Assembly: GCA_002633005.1 (NCBI GenBank) | Contig: NMRA01000075.1 | Location: 1 to 64,000 of the forward strand | Source of the DNA: Phoronis australis | Lineage: Eukaryota > Phoronida > Phoronidae | DNA: 64,000 nucleotides | Direction: 5' to 3' | Shown here: positions 1 to 13,230 of the stretch, piece by piece | Layout: each line of letters begins with the position of its first letter | How positions within the stretch are numbered: the first letter of the stretch is position 1 | Position numbers and translations under genes: made by a program | The notes under the pieces: generated by a model | Told to the model about the DNA's origin: nothing | Databases searched by the model: none | The model's input: only the letters and a program-made list of their open reading frames with translations

Positions 1-864
1 AACATTGCTGTTGCGTTGGATGGCACAGAACCCGTTGATCAAGTCCCAAAATTTGAAGGCATTATTGAGTCCGAAAATTTTTGTCAAATTTCACGAAAAT
101 AAATCCGTTGTCCAGATATGCAGAAGCAAACGCAAGAAATCAAACTGGCAGTAGGAGTACAGCCTAGTCGAATCCGTTCATGTGTCGTCAATCTATTTAG
201 GGTTAGACTTGTCAAATTTTGAAACGACCCTGCACGGGGCTTAACAGATACAGTTGCAGATGGGTCTATCGCCAGGGGACACCAAATTAGTTGAACCAAT
301 TTTCAAAATGATCTGTGGGGAGCTTTGGCGTATAAAGAGGAGTGCAGGCAAAAAAAGAAATCAAGTCTTGAATCAGTTGTCACTGGGTAGCGTATGATTT
401 ATCGAATACATTCAAAAACAGGTGGCGTAGTCGGCTTTTTAGTAGACAACTTATTTGCCCAAAGTAATGAAAATCCAATATGGAACTCCAAAGGTGGTGA
501 GACAAATAAAAATTACAAAACTGGGACAAGGAGGAAAGCCCTAGTAGTATCAGTCCAAAAATCGTCATCTGACGTCAGCCTCACGGAATCACAACTGCTA
601 AACATCGTTGAGATCCTGGGAGGAGGGTATCAGGAGATACAATGAGACAGAGCTGAGGGCAAATTTATACGTGTGGCGCGTGAATATGTGCTAGTGTGTG
701 TTATGATTATCAAAAATGGTAACATTCTTTTCTTGTAAAGCAATCACCTGGCGAAATTATTATCTGAGTTTTCTAATCATCAACATTAACTTAAAGATAT
801 GTTTGAAAACCGTCACTTCATTTACTGGTGTGTGTTGTAACAAGCGAGATTAACAAACAAATAC
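1..864. other. No assignable gene
   Basis: Short open frames exist on both strands (for example plus 394-645), but none matches a family I know or has convincing splice signals. Any later exons of the minus-strand PB1-like gene would be expected here or beyond the window edge. Confidence 0.5.
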
Positions 865-952
865 CTGTAGCGTGTTCTCTGGATTTTCAAGATGTGGAAA
901 TTCCCTCAATAACGCTCGTGCAATGAGGCCGTATTCCTTCTGGTCAGGGTAA
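865..952 (-). CDS. Third exon of the PB1-like gene ('YP' block)
   Basis: This 88-base exon lies between TTCTTTTAG and CTACAG|GTATTTG. It encodes YPDQKEYGLIARALLREFPH and a short tail, a conserved block found after the PB1-like domain in the SAMD3-like family. Further downstream exons should lie to the left, at lower coordinates, and were not found with confidence. Confidence 0.6.
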
Positions 953-1198
953 CTAAAAGAATAACATGAGACATTAGAAACACATAGAATAGCAAATGCC
1001 AACTAAACTACGGTGTACCGCATTGTTCATTGGGACTGTTTTAAAGAGGTCCTTGAAAGCGAGAAATGGACTACATTTCACTAGCCAGAATAGTTCTCTG
1101 CCACTGAAACAGAATTCGTTCACCTGGAAAATATTTATTTTGGGAGACTATAACAGCCTTAGTTTGACTACGAAATCTCGTAGAGACAACATACTTAC

Positions 1199-1366
1199 AT
1201 GTTATTGAACTTTTTATCTAAATCGTCCAATGCCGTGAGGATCAATGACGACTGTTCTGATTTACTCAACGGCTCTTTTTCTGTCAGCTTTTGTAACAAA
1301 TGTTTAGAAAGAGATTCCACTGGCCATTTATAATCTAAGGGAATGTGCTTCGTCTCTCCACTTGCA
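1199..1366 (-). CDS. Second exon of the PB1-like gene
   Basis: This exon runs from acceptor TTTTCAG to donor AACAT|GTAAGTA. It encodes a helical, charged segment (IPLDYKWPVESLSKHLLQKL, then a K/E/L-rich run ending KKFNN). Its first base completes the AG left by the previous exon, and its final AT is completed by the T starting the next exon, so the three exons read through without a stop. Intron length to the previous exon is 2.8 kb. Confidence 0.6.
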
Positions 1367-4169
1367 CTGAAAAGGCCAAAACACCAAATATATCATTCAT
1401 TCATTGAAATCGAAATGAAAAACACAACAGGAGCCAGCTGCTGTAATTCAACAAGATGTTCTGCTACCTGCTATTGAAGTGTAGTGCTGCCCCTGAGACA
1501 ACAGCATGTCTTGTTTAATCAAATCAAAACTCTTACTCACACGTTGATCCTGAGGTGGTGGGTACTTGCTCTAAATAGTTTAAATAGTCATACTTTGCAC
1601 TGACTTTTCAAATTTGTACCAAACTGGTTTTTCTGCTGCTTCAGAGAATTGGTGACTAAATTCGCCGTAACATTGACAGATAGGTTGAAAAAGTTACCAG
1701 AAAAAATATAAACTGATCGTACAATCCCAAAACATTACATGACACTCATTTGACATCTTGGATTAGAAAATCAAGAGTGCGACAGAACCTTGCAACTTTC
1801 TTAATACTTTGGTCAAAAGGATTTGTCATTCTTTAGTGACACCAAATTGAACAGGTGCTTAAGAAACGAAACGACATGACGCTGAGTATGCATCATATTT
1901 TGAAATACTCACTGCTACTAAAAGACACTGTGAAGATGAACAAAAAATAGAAAAAACAACGTGTATTGAGATGTAAAATAACGATTGAGTAAATTCAAAC
2001 ACACCCTTCCGTTAAAGCCTGAACAAAGGAAACACTCCTGGTGTCTCTACTGTAACTAATGGCCCAGTTCCTATAAAGGCAATAAATCGTTCGTGATGTC
2101 ACAATTTAAACATGCAATTCGTCATGTTTATCTTCATTAAAACGAAAATAAAGCAGGCGTTCTACCCGCTAGGAATAGATTTCTCTTTCATGGGAATTTT
2201 TTTTCCATTCCATCAGGGACCCACGAAAATGTTTAAGAGTTAAGTGTGTTTAGTCAACCTGAAAATTCTGAAATCGAAAATGACGCACCTAGCCGCATTG
2301 CTCGCGACTCAACTTGACTGGAAATGGAAATTGAACCATGTCACGATAAGTGATATTGTGAGACAAGTTTATGAGAGAAAAGGCCTAGTTCGATTAACTT
2401 TTTAGCCAGCCTCTCGAAATTTAGCTTTAAACAAGGGTATTTTAAGAAATGGAAATGGTAAAACAATTTGGTGGAACGGGCATATCTTTTAATTCATCAC
2501 GTAAAATTTATGATTCCTGAAAAGAGTACGAAATAATTGTTTTATCCCATAAGCGTTGAACCTGTCAAATGCAATACTGCCATGAGATATTGTATTTGGT
2601 ATCACCTTCCCAGAACTAATTTAACTGTGGCCTCTGACATGGAAAGTTTTCAGAAGGTACGGGAGGTCAATGTCGAATTGACAACAATAGGCGGTTTGAT
2701 CATCAAACTTTCCCAAAATAGTTTAAACTAGTAGCATTGCTGCAGTGTAAATAACAATGAGCATACAACCCGGTCTCTAACAGAACATCTGTTACATGTA
2801 CGAAACTGTTAATCATATGACACTTTAGTGTCAGTTTTATTTGCTAATAGTTATATCGTCTAAAACGCAGGCGACGATTCCACGGTAGCTACATTGTAAA
2901 ATATTGTTTTAATTTAATCATTTTCGGGAAATGTTACAACGTCGTGCACAATTTCCGTTGCTGTCATCTTTGTTATCTCGCTTCAAGTGATAAATCATAA
3001 TAACTGAAACTGTTTTGTTTTACAGGAGAAAGCATTTAATAACGCGCAAATACATGAGCATATAGATTTGAACAGTTTGAGTTAAGTATTTAAAAATCTT
3101 CCGAAATATTGAAACAGACTTAAATAAGGTCGATACGCGGAATAATGGCTCGTGGGATATGACTTTATTTACGCCGCTCTCGGTACATTTGGTGGATGTA
3201 TGCACAAACAAAGCAGTTTTAATTTATACATCAGTGTGTACATGTAAGTGATAGATGAAAATGGGTCAAGGCTTGAATTATGGAATTGTTTGTGAAGAAT
3301 CAAAATGGAAAAGGAATTTAGTAATGATTGACAGATGAACAAAGCTTTAGCACCGAAGTTAATTAATACTTGGTGCTTTACGTGTGGAAATCGCACATTT
3401 TTTCTACTAAAATATTTGTTTCCCCGATTCAAAACATTCCCGGACTAAGGAAAAATGTACCCTATTTGAAAACGCCCATGCTAAGCAAGTTCATCCCCGT
3501 GGCTCACCCTGGACATCAAAGAAAACATATTTTTTGGAATAAAACTGTCTCGCTTATTTAAATAATCTGATTTAGCTTGATTAGCTCATACACTGATTAT
3601 CCACAAAATATAACATCAGCAGCTTGTGGCTATGTAAATTATTACAACGAAATGTTGTCTTTGATAAAATTGTCATTGCCAGAAGTTCGAGGTACGCAAA
3701 CCGGTCGAGTTGCCCAATTTCGATCGATGAGTGTATTGAACATGTGACTGTTTTTCTGATAGGTATCACATTAGTACAGTCAATGTAGATCAGTGGATCC
3801 GTTATATTGCTGGCTATCGAATGTATCGCCATATTTTTGCTTTCACTGGGCGTCAGAGACAATGGTATGTTTAGTAATATGAGACGTGCGTACAAAAGGT
3901 TATGAGAACAGCACCCTTTCCTACAACCCTATCATTGCCATAGCAACGCCAGGCGGACTACATTTTCGGGATGAACCACTGTTGTGTTGAACGTCTTTGT
4001 TAAATCAATAAAAACCTTGTCTCTGATGAATTAACTCAGTTTCTTTTATCAGGGTCACGACTCAGTAAAATCACGCCGATTAAAATCTAACGATACCACA
4101 TCTAATATGTATATGTAAGCACACTGTTCTCTAAATGGCTATAAGTAACACACATGTATCGCACTGTAC
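1367..4169 (-). other. Intron of the PB1-like gene
   Basis: This is AT-rich sequence between two exons that join in frame. Short ORFs at 2537-2731, 3020-3432 and 3581-3895 have no recognisable content. No repeat with clear ends was seen. Confidence 0.55.
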
Positions 4170-4564
4170 CTGTTTGGGTTACTGCATGAACTCACAGTTG
4201 CTGGTTGAGGGTCAACATGTTCATCCTCAGCAGGCAGCCGTGCATGACATGCACCCCTGAGAGTAATGTGTACTTTCGCTCTATCAGGCAACTCCTGAGG
4301 ACTATCCACCAAGACAATGTCGTTATCCCACTCAGGATCTTCATAATGCAGTTTCAATGGGGTGTCAGAATGGATTTTAAATAGTCTCTTAATTTCCAGT
4401 GGTAGCAGGCTTTTGTCACACACAACAATCTTACGTTGGTCTCCTTCATATTTCACCAAGTAGTTGAAACCACTTTTGTTCCCTGTTGTAAATGCAATGG
4501 TAGATGTACTGTCACAGTTTATGACTAACTGTATCACGTGACAATCAGAACAAAGATCTAAGAA
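4170..4564 (-). CDS. PB1-like domain exon of an uncharacterised gene (partial)
   Basis: This exon lies between a pyrimidine-rich acceptor (TTTCTTTCCTGCAG) and a donor AACAG|GTACAG, phase 2. It encodes a PB1-like fold: a basic first strand (YLVKYEGDQRKIVV) and a later acidic segment (LHYEDPEWDNDIVLVDSPQEL) resembling an OPCA motif (D..D/E..D..., then a 'D..EL' end). PB1 domains mediate protein-protein pairing through basic and acidic faces. It joins in frame to 1199-1366. Similar PB1-like plus 'YP..' proteins in fish and invertebrates are often labelled SAMD3-like; that link is from memory. The upstream start was not found. Confidence 0.6.
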
Positions 4565-4730
4565 CTGCAGGAAAGAAACCTGGGCAGCAAGTAGATGGTG
4601 AAACATTGGCGGCAAGGTAGGTAGACTGCCTGGACCACAAGCTTCCGCATTTTATCAAAGGCTGGTAAATCTTCAACAGAAATAACGTGCGTAGGATAAG
4701 TTGATCGAAATTTTGAATGCTTTTAATTTG

Positions 4731-5138
4731 GGCCCGGTCTCTAATCTTTGTACTCGAGACGAACTCGAAACTATGTTTTTTTGTAATTTCTCTGCTCCTT
4801 TTGTGCGAACTTAAGATAATTGGTTAACAGACTGTGCTCAAATACATTACAGTTAATGCATAGGAGTTTCTAGTTCAAGTTTGCATTTGAAGACACTTAT
4901 ATTCGTGCTACAAACTCGAGTAAAAACTCGAAATTTCGAGTTCAAACTCGAACTTATTGCTTTAATATTGGGTTTTCAAACTGTGAACTAAGGGCAATAA
5001 ATTATCTACGTAAGTTATTGTGTACTCGAGCATAGAATAATAGACACTTATCTTGATTTCGCCCAAAAGTAGAGTAGAAAATGCCAAACCTAATTTCGAG
5101 TTCCATTTCGAGTAAAAAGATTGGAGGCCCGGCCCTGG
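4731..5138. mobile_element. MITE with CTCGAAATTTCGAG core, copy 1
   Basis: The left end GGGCCCGGTCTCTAATCTTT and the reverse complement of the right end (CCAGGGCCGGGCCTCCAATC...) form imperfect terminal inverted repeats of about 40 bases, both followed by clusters of ACTCGAAA/TTTCGAGT motifs. The middle holds the palindrome CTCGAAATTTCGAG. There is no transposase ORF; the small minus-strand frame inside is not coding. Another full copy lies at 59279-59686. Confidence 0.65.
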
Positions 5139-5843
5139 TACACAGACGCATGCCCCCAACTTGGCCACCCCAGTGTCAAACACACTGAATCATTCAGCGA
5201 TTATGGCACTTCACGTATCTACTGAAGAAAGCTACATGCATGTACGCAGCCTAAAACGGGAGGCTTAAATTTTTGAGAATGTGAACTTTTTACTAAGATT
5301 CATGGGGTATGTTCAGAAATTTGCATTCACCGAATGTTGGTAGTTTCNAGTTAATGCATAGGAGTTGCTAGTTCAAGTTTGCCCTTGAAGACACTTATAT
5401 TCGTGCTACAAACTCGAGTAAAAACTCGAAATTTCGAGTTCAAACTCGAACTTATTGCTTTAATATTGGGTTTACAAACTGTGAACTAAGGGCAATAAAT
5501 TATCTACGTAAGTCACTGTGTACTCGAGCATAGAATAATAGACACTTATCTTGATTTTGCCCAAAAGTAGAGTAGAAAATGCCAAACCTAATTTCGAGTT
5601 CCATTTCGAGTAAAAAGATTGGAGGCCGGGCCCTGGTACACAGACGCATGCCCCCAACTTGGCCACCCCAGTGTCAAACACACTGATTCATTCAGCGATT
5701 ATGGCACTTCACTTATCTACTGAAGAAAGCTACATGCATGTACGCAGCCTAAAACGGGAGGCTTAAATTTTTGAGAATGTGAACTTTTTACTAAGATTCA
5801 TGGGGTATGTTCAGAAATTCGCATTCACCGAATGTTGGTAGTT
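4852..5843. repeat. About 495-bp direct duplication split by a single N
   Basis: The stretch from about 4852 to 5346 is repeated nearly base for base from 5348 to about 5843, including non-transposon flank such as the shared 'ccgaatgttggtagtttc' end. The lone N at 5347 sits exactly at the junction. This looks like two haplotypes or overlapping contigs placed side by side rather than a biological duplication. Confidence 0.75.
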
Positions 5844-7953
5844 TCTACCTGTTTTTTGACTTTCGTCTCGTTTCCTAATTTTCGCAGTTTTTGTTTTTCT
5901 GAGGCGGACTTTTTAGCCCACTTCTCCAAATGGGGGGCTGGCTCGCGCCTACCGAGCAAAGCCTGGATGCACTCAATAGCTTTTCAACATTCGGCGTGCA
6001 GCTTTACCAAATTTGCCGTTTCACGGTCCCCAATTGAGCTGTCATTTACAACGTTCCAACCGAATACACACAAGTCTTGTCTCACCAGATGGAATTCTTT
6101 TGGCGTTAACCACAATTCACTTCCGACACACTCAATTGTCAGATCCAGTTTTTTATCACAAATTGTATTCTTTTCTCTTGTACATGTATGATATATAGCC
6201 GTTTCTTCGGGCGTCTATAAGTTTGATTGACTTACTACACGGTTAAAGGGCTCATTTTTTACGTGAAGGAAACCGAGATGGGACTATTTTTATAGTATTG
6301 TTCTCGTCTCAAACATGCGACAACGAATCATTTCATACACAAAGTGAAGGTTGGTACACGGTTTGTCCCGCGTTGAGTATAGAAGTCGCTCGAGACGTAG
6401 TTATGAAAAAAGAACCACGTCAAGAAAAATTGTGTTCTTTTGACATTGAGACAATTAACATGCGAACGTCCGTGAAGACCGTGAGAGAGGATGATTGACT
6501 GCTCATTTTATTTACACCCATTATGACTGGGAAGTGTTCACCGTTTGAATTGAAGCACATTCATGGAGTTTAAGCTTTAAGCATAACAATTCATAAAATA
6601 ACGCCTCAGACACGGGATGGGCCGTTAAAGGGATACTAAACACTGCTTTATAAAGAATGACACTGTTATTGCACAACGACATACGAAACCAGTTTTCGTA
6701 ACCCACAATGCCGCAGTATCAGTTAGAGTGTTGCAGTCAGCAACTCCGACGTGAGAAAGTTGAATTTTTACAAACAACCGCTTGATGTTAAGTTAACCGC
6801 CCTCTCAACATTAAATAAAATCCAAAAACTGCGAGTGAATCACGGAAACAATATTGTTATGTTAGTTATGAGCCGCAGACAATACACAGCACATTTCAGA
6901 AATTTAAACGGTTAAAATCAGGAGTACGTCCACAGCCAATCACCTCAACGTTATCGAACACTAACCTGCGAGATTGTACCTGATTCAAAAACTATGAAAA
7001 AATAAAAAGCTTCATTACTTGCTGGCTGGTCCGGCAATCTGGAATAGACTTCAACAACGTAGTGTAGCTCTAAAAAAGCTAGACTTCGCGAGATATAGCA
7101 TGTATTTTCAATCCGTTAGACAGTTATTGAACTCTACCCGGGAGAGCTATTTCAACCAATCCCTGTTCTGTTCTGTTCCCTGGTAACGTACAGGTTGGGG
7201 TGTAACTTGTATTCTAACACACGGTTAATTGTGTATCGCCGCGAGAAAAAATCTAATCAAAATTACGTGCTCTAAACGATAATGCACGGCGATGTTTCGT
7301 AAGATCTTGCTTTTCTAGCAAGCGTTATACATGTAGGATTCGACTAAGGATCCAGTGTGACGTCAGTGCTGCTGTCATCAAATGGATCACTTGATTGTTG
7401 GTGGATGGTTTTTCACCGCAGTTTTGGAATAAGTCGTACAATTGCCGTTTTAGCACACTTTGTAAACGAGCTTTCAACTTTGTTGGTTGAGTTAGAATGC
7501 ATCATTCAGTTTTAGGTCAGATAGAAAATTCTTTATTCATTTCTGTTGAAATATGCCAAAACCGACTTCCGGTATTTTTATCTTGATGGCAAGCAAACCA
7601 GAGCTTAAAAAATAAGCATGATGTGTTTGGTCTCAACCAAATACTGACAGTGTTTATTTTGGAAAACCTTGAGAACTAATCAGAAGTACAACATTGGCTC
7701 CTATCTGAAATAATGCGAAAATAGAGGCAAGATGTCCTCCAAGGACTTAAATTAACCCACGATCGCCCCAAAATGTTTTTGAAATAAATGTTTGGCTCGA
7801 CAGTTGTGAGAAGTATGGCCATGCCTCTAAGCTACCACACGCTGTTGCAAACTGCCTGTTATGTGTTTTTGTTATTCACAGCAGCTTCCACCGATTACTA
7901 AAGTTTTCATCTAAACAAGTGAGTGCCCAAATGATGACATGTGTGCACTGACT
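5844..7953. other. No gene; repeat-like debris
   Basis: About 5,890-5,950 resembles the C-rich/G-rich decayed repeat seen at 53.3 and 61.8 kb (aaatggggggctggc...). The rest holds only short, unconvincing ORFs. Confidence 0.45.
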
Positions 7954-8301
7954 TCACATATAGGTGCGTAGTTTTACCACAATGTGTGGATGTTCAGTTC
8001 TTTTATGTTTGTTTTTTATCCCCACGTGCAGTGCCAGTAAAAGACACAATGTACTACCTATCAGCTTATAATCCACACTCGGTTGTTTCATCATCCCGCC
8101 ATCTCTACTTTTCACTAACTCGCTAACACCCTCATCAACCATAGGTTCAGCTTCACCCGTTGAGTTTTCATGACTTTCCAGCTCCGACAGTAGTAACGGA
8201 AGCTGGGCTGACCGTACGCTTGCTCCCTTCTCCACAGCCGCGAGCTCTTGATCAATGCCTTCTTCCGAGAGATTTTGTTTCCTGCTCTGCCGCATGTAGT
8301 T
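7954..8301 (-). CDS. Possible terminal exon of the ankyrin gene, tail-anchor-like
   Basis: After an acceptor GTTGGCTTCAG a phase-0 frame of 115 codons runs to a stop. It continues the basic helix of the previous exon plausibly (KKILE then NYMRQSRKQNLSEEG), is charged and helical, and ends with a hydrophobic stretch (LIGSTLCLLLALHVGI) followed by basic residues. This could be a tail anchor in a membrane. No homologue is recognised, and a GTGGGG within the frame could also be a donor, so the exon end is uncertain. Confidence 0.4.
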   Translation of the reverse strand, partial: NYMRQSRKQNLSEEGIDQELAAVEKGASVRSAQLPLLLSELESHENSTGEAEPMVDEGVSELVKSRDGGMMKQPSVDYKLIGSTLCLLLALHVGIKNKHKRTEHPHIVVKLRTYM

Positions 8302-10977
8302 CTGAAGCCAACATCGAAACATCATTTTATGTAACACAAATGCTCACAAGGCTCCGATCAAATGCCTTTAATCCACCAATATTTATTTCACAAATGGAAG
8401 ACAGGACCAAGTATGTACGTTCAGGTGGAGTAGCCATATTGTTATTACCCGGCCTGAAGGATTGTTTAGTGGCTAATTAGCTGTCAATGGAACATTCTGG
8501 ACCGAGGTGAGTGCTAAGGGTTTAAGACTGCATTGTTACCGAATGAGCACAGGCGATGCTTGCATGCACAATTTCGGAATCTCGGCAATATTAGGGTTCT
8601 TCAATCCTGAATACGAAACATTTTTCTTGAATCGGTCATATAGTATAGGCAAAAGAAAACGGACAAAACGAACAGGTATTCCGCATTGTCACGGCTGAGT
8701 GCAAGGGTAAATCTGCGTAAAAAGTAGTGTGTGAAAATAGAATTGACTGCCGATAACACTCATCAGTCATGGCGCGTCAATTTAGGGAGAACTTATAAAA
8801 ACAAAAAGGTTATATTTTGGGTTTTTATTGTTCGGATAAACAGTGTAGGCAAGAAAAATGTCTGACATCATTAAACCGCTCTTAAAAGGGGTATATAACA
8901 CTTTGACGTATTAGTCCTCATGTAATTGCAATACTGTACATGTAAAATAAAAATGCAACTAAACTAGCACTTATTTTGAGAAATAATTGAGGAAATATGA
9001 AGATTTAGAGAGCGACCTGGACATGTATTATAGAGACAGGTATGGAGATGTTGTGAAGACGACACTCGGGCCTTAGGTGAAACAGCTAATGAAGTGGAAA
9101 CGCAAAAACAGGTAATGTGCTGGAAACGCAAAAACTGAAATATTGCCTTTCCGAGTGCTATTACTGCAATTTGGCACATGCAACTATTCATAATATTCAG
9201 TCGAAGTGATTTTGAGATCGCTACCTCTCACAGCCGAAGATTTTTTTGTCACAACTGGTGCGGAATACAATTGCGGAGCGGAATCCCCAGATGACGTCAC
9301 ACATATTCCATTTAGTTCATGATTAAAAGTACACCAATTGAAGAACAATATTTAAAACATGATACCAACATTATTGGTAACGGAATGCAAGCATTTATGA
9401 CCATTGTGTGAAGAGCAGACGACCTATACATTGTAGTCATAGGTAACGTATTGCCACATACCTGTAATTACACGTGGGAGGCGCTGTATCTGTTGGAAGT
9501 TGCATTGGATAAAAAACTTCCCCATCTACATCTACAGTGCATACATGCATGTGTGGTCAATTCGTGTCATTTATATGTTGCAGCGGGAAGTTTTTTTTTA
9601 ACTTGGTTTTCGGGACTGTTCGTTGATTATGATTTTGCATCGTCTGAGTAGTAGCAGCAGGCATCGGTGTAGTAAAATGTGTTCAGTAAATTGGAAATTA
9701 CCGTAGGTCAACTTACTCGATCGCTCTACATGATGGACTATTGCAGTGGCATCGGAAGATTGTGTTTAAGATTACAACACCTATAGTCCGTCATTTGAAC
9801 AAGTGTCGAGAAAACTGCAGTCGAAACTGACCGCACGGAAGCGGAATTGTTTGGTTTATTTTGGCGTGTGCTGTAGTTTCTATGAGCTTAGAAATGAAAT
9901 ACATGGCGATTCCTAGCGCGGGTAAAGCATATTGCATCACTAAACTGTTTATTAGAGTAAAAGGGCTTATGTGGTACTGGCATTACTGATTAGTGTTGAA
10001 ACCAGCTAATCTGGGCGAAATACAGTTTTAATGTGATATATTATCGGTTACTTAAGGATATGCAAAATATTTGTTCCCTCGCAACACCAGTTCTGCACGC
10101 GACTACGTTGACCGTGCAAGCAAATCATGGCACCCCTGCCAGTCTTCATGTTAAGCATGACGTCATTTGACGCTATGGATCCAGTCAAATGAAATTAAAA
10201 TGATGAAATTAAAAACAGTGATGGTCATGGGCAGAGTTAAGTAAAACATCAAACCACTTCAAACGTTAGGCCTATATTTCCTGGCCATGGACCTGATCAT
10301 TCACAATCCTTCTGAACTCCCAGGGAGCACAATGGGTGAAAGCTTTGTGCAAACCGCGTTGTCAGACCACATAGATTAATCCAAACACACGTACAGTTAT
10401 GTCAAAAGAATCCAGTGCTCAATTAAATGAATCGGAAAAAGACCAGGAAAATTTTCGAAAATGTAATGTGTGTGTATATCAAATCGTTGTTGCACCTATT
10501 CACGTCACAATAGTGACAAATACTATGAATTTGAATTGATTAGTCCGACTCCAACCAGTTTTCTTTGGAACCACCATCTGTCCCTTCTGCCAACTAGGAC
10601 CAAGTCATGTACAATTATAGCAATGTTTTCAACACGCGTGTACTACGCACCACATGACACTCACTTTGTTCATTGTGTGTGTCATTCTAGTGTTCGATTG
10701 TTCAAGTGTTCACAGTTTATCTGTTTGGATTCCCAAATGCGATATTTTGAGTCATGTTACGAAATTAAACATCTGGACTGATGTGGCATGGCTTGCTTAA
10801 ACACTTCTTTTTACCACTACACAAGAGAAGTGTTTCTCTCGGTAATCTGATGGCAGCAATATTAATGAAGAACGATAATGACGCCATGGTCACCATGTTA
10901 GTAACAAGAACATTTAATAAACCATTATGATACTGCTTAAGTACTAACAGTTTCAAAAATATTTCACTGTTGCGTAC
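8302..10977 (-). other. Presumed intron of the ankyrin gene
   Basis: Only short ORFs without recognisable content occur here, and no repeat with definable ends was found. The region would be intronic if the exon at 7954-8301 belongs to the gene. Confidence 0.4.
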
Positions 10978-11127
10978 CTCAAGAATTTTCTTTATTTTTT
11001 TGACACGCTTAGGCTCCTCCATGTTATGGTCGCTCTCTTCCGTGTCATCGTCGCTCTCTTCCCCGACATCGTCCCTCAAGTATCCATAGTATTCCTTCCC
11101 ACAGACATCGTAAGCAGTTTTTCCTTC
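10978..11127 (-). CDS. Ankyrin-gene exon: repeat start and acidic/basic segment
   Basis: This 150-base phase-0 exon lies between ATTTACAG and GAG|GTACGC. It starts EGKTAYDVCGKEYYGYL, the first helix of a further ankyrin repeat, then an acidic stretch (EESDDDTEESDHNMEE) and a basic stretch (KRVKKIKKILE). The pattern suggests the end of the ankyrin array passing into a charged linker. Confidence 0.7.
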
Positions 11128-12554
11128 CTGTAAATTACATATTTTAATTCGCATCAAAATTAAAATGAGCAATACTTTCAAAAAAATAAAACTACATATA
11201 GCATGCAACGGGTATCATAGACACAAGAATTAACGTTCACACGGGAACTTTTAGCCATAGTATTGTGCAATGCTTGCATGTGTAAGCTTGGCAAATTCAA
11301 ACCTTAAGGAACTATCCTAGAACTAAGATGTACATGTATCAGCACAAAATACACAAACTGAAAAATTAAACTTGTGTCTTCAGTTGCAGCAGAATTCTTT
11401 GAACTGGAAGATCCTTTCATGAACATTTATTGTTGATGTTCAAATGTAATAGCAGCCTAGTTTGCAACTAATCAAACGTTTAGATGCTATTGTAGTGTAT
11501 ACTGACGGAAATGTTTCGATAATATATGTACATACATTACACATCAGCAATGACTTCCTTATATATACATACACACCATATGATTAATATACTTTTAAAT
11601 GATTGACAGCAGTGGCACTAAGAACACGTTTTAAGAATAAGTTCGACAATAGGCAATTTGAACACCTTAAAGCTAACAAGCTTTCTCAACAACATTTCCT
11701 ATAGAATTTATATCACTATTTTGACTTGAAAATATCAAGAAGTCTACTATCTGATATCTTCCCTATATCTATTTGATGGTCTTCAAATTTGCCAAACATT
11801 TTCTTACCGATTCCGTGAAAAACTATATCTTGTTAACTTGTACAGAATTAGGACTATAGCTATTAAGGAATATGGTCCCTATGTGTCTTATGTATTTCTG
11901 TAATATTTTACATGATAAACTGCTTACGTTTGACCTACATGTATTGATTTGGCACGTGTCAGAACTCAACTGTCTCCATCAACATTCAACTACGACGACA
12001 CTCAGTTCAAAAGTATCCTGCAGCTGCATGCCACAAGGTCCTCTAGCAAATACGCTGACCATGGTACATGTATATAGGATATATTGACTTGCTTGGTGAC
12101 TACATGTACTAGAGAGTCCACATAGATAAATCACGATACATCGGCCAGATAGTGGCCTCTTAACTGGCCGCTAGGTTCATCTATATAAATTAAGAGTAAC
12201 TCATTATACATGTATATCGGATACATTGACTTTTCTATTGGCCGTTAGGATCGCACATACAAAGCCTCCTCTTTATGGTGAATTTGGAAACATTTAATAT
12301 ACTGACCTCTTTACTTATCACCAAGAACACATATAATATCGGATGCATTGATTCCCGTAATGGCCACTAGGATAGTACATGCTTTTTCAAGGCCATATTT
12401 ACAAAACATTATTTAACCAGTGCCACCAGAGGGTAAGACTTCTAGTTCGAACTTACGGTATAACGGATACATTCTATGCATGTATTTCTTAGGGTTGTGG
12501 CCGGTACGCCGCCTGTTGGTTTGATCGCAAAAACAAGGAACTCTTTAATGTAAG

Positions 12555-13011
12555 ATTGATAGGAAATAAAATCTGATCATATTATGGGAACCATGGTTTT
12601 GGTATCAATGCACCTTTCCTTCTTTCTTAAACCTTATTAACGATATGTTCACGTGACTCAAATAATGACAGATAAGTAAACGGTGACAAATCAAATTCAG
12701 CAGTTCCCTTAATGAAACCCAAATGTGTGTGTAAACACGACTGATACGGAACAAGTTGAAACCATTTCGACACCTGCTTGAGAAGTAGAGTGAGTTGCAC
12801 TACATCAGTAAGTCTGGAGAAAGACAATGATAACATACTTCAGAATTTGATTGGCACACTTATCTTACCGTATTGGGAGCTGTGGCATCGACACCCTTTT
12901 TTAGAAGGAGTTCAACAACAGCTAGCTTGCCACGCCTAGACGCGAAGTGCAGGGGCGTGTCGCCTTCCTACAACAAGCATTAAAACGACTGACAAACCAT
13001 AAATATAATTA
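12555..13011. repeat. Tandem segment duplication, unit 1 (with ankyrin exon)
   Basis: From about 12555 (gataggaaataaaatctgat) to about 13011 (cataaatataattaca) the sequence is closely repeated at 13231-13689, offset about 676 bases. Both units carry an ankyrin exon and its intron flanks. About 220 bases of unrelated sequence lie between them. Confidence 0.8.
12869..12967 (-). CDS. Ankyrin-repeat exon (one repeat), duplicate
   Basis: This is a 99-base phase-0 exon encoding EGDTPLHFASRRGKLAVVEL, then LLKKGVDATAPNT. It is a close paralogue of the exon at 13545-13643 with the same splice sites. The flanking intron sequence is also duplicated, so the pair arose by a segment duplication; because both are phase 0, adding a copy adds one ankyrin repeat without disturbing the frame. 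Confidence 0.85.
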
Positions 13012-13230
13012 CACCATTTCCATGTGTTTGGTGAACAACTCGTGTAAATGAAAGCGAGGTTGACCTATTTGAAGTCAAAATGTCAAAGAATATTATCAAA
13101 AATAAAACTGAGTTCAACACGAAGCATATATGATATCAAACATTATATGATTATTTTCATGCACATAGTAAAAGCAAAAGGAAAATATTTTAGAAGATTT
13201 TAACAACATTTTTGAAATCTCGTGCTCAAG

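Noticed and set aside
1-113. Plus-strand frame at the window edge (DGTEPVDQVPKFEGII)
   Set aside because: It looks protein-like but has no partner exon or recognised domain and is cut by the window.
4962-5681. Two nearly identical small ORFs (MFDTGVAKLGACVCV...)
   Set aside because: They are chance frames in a MITE and its duplicated copy; their conservation reflects the DNA repeat.
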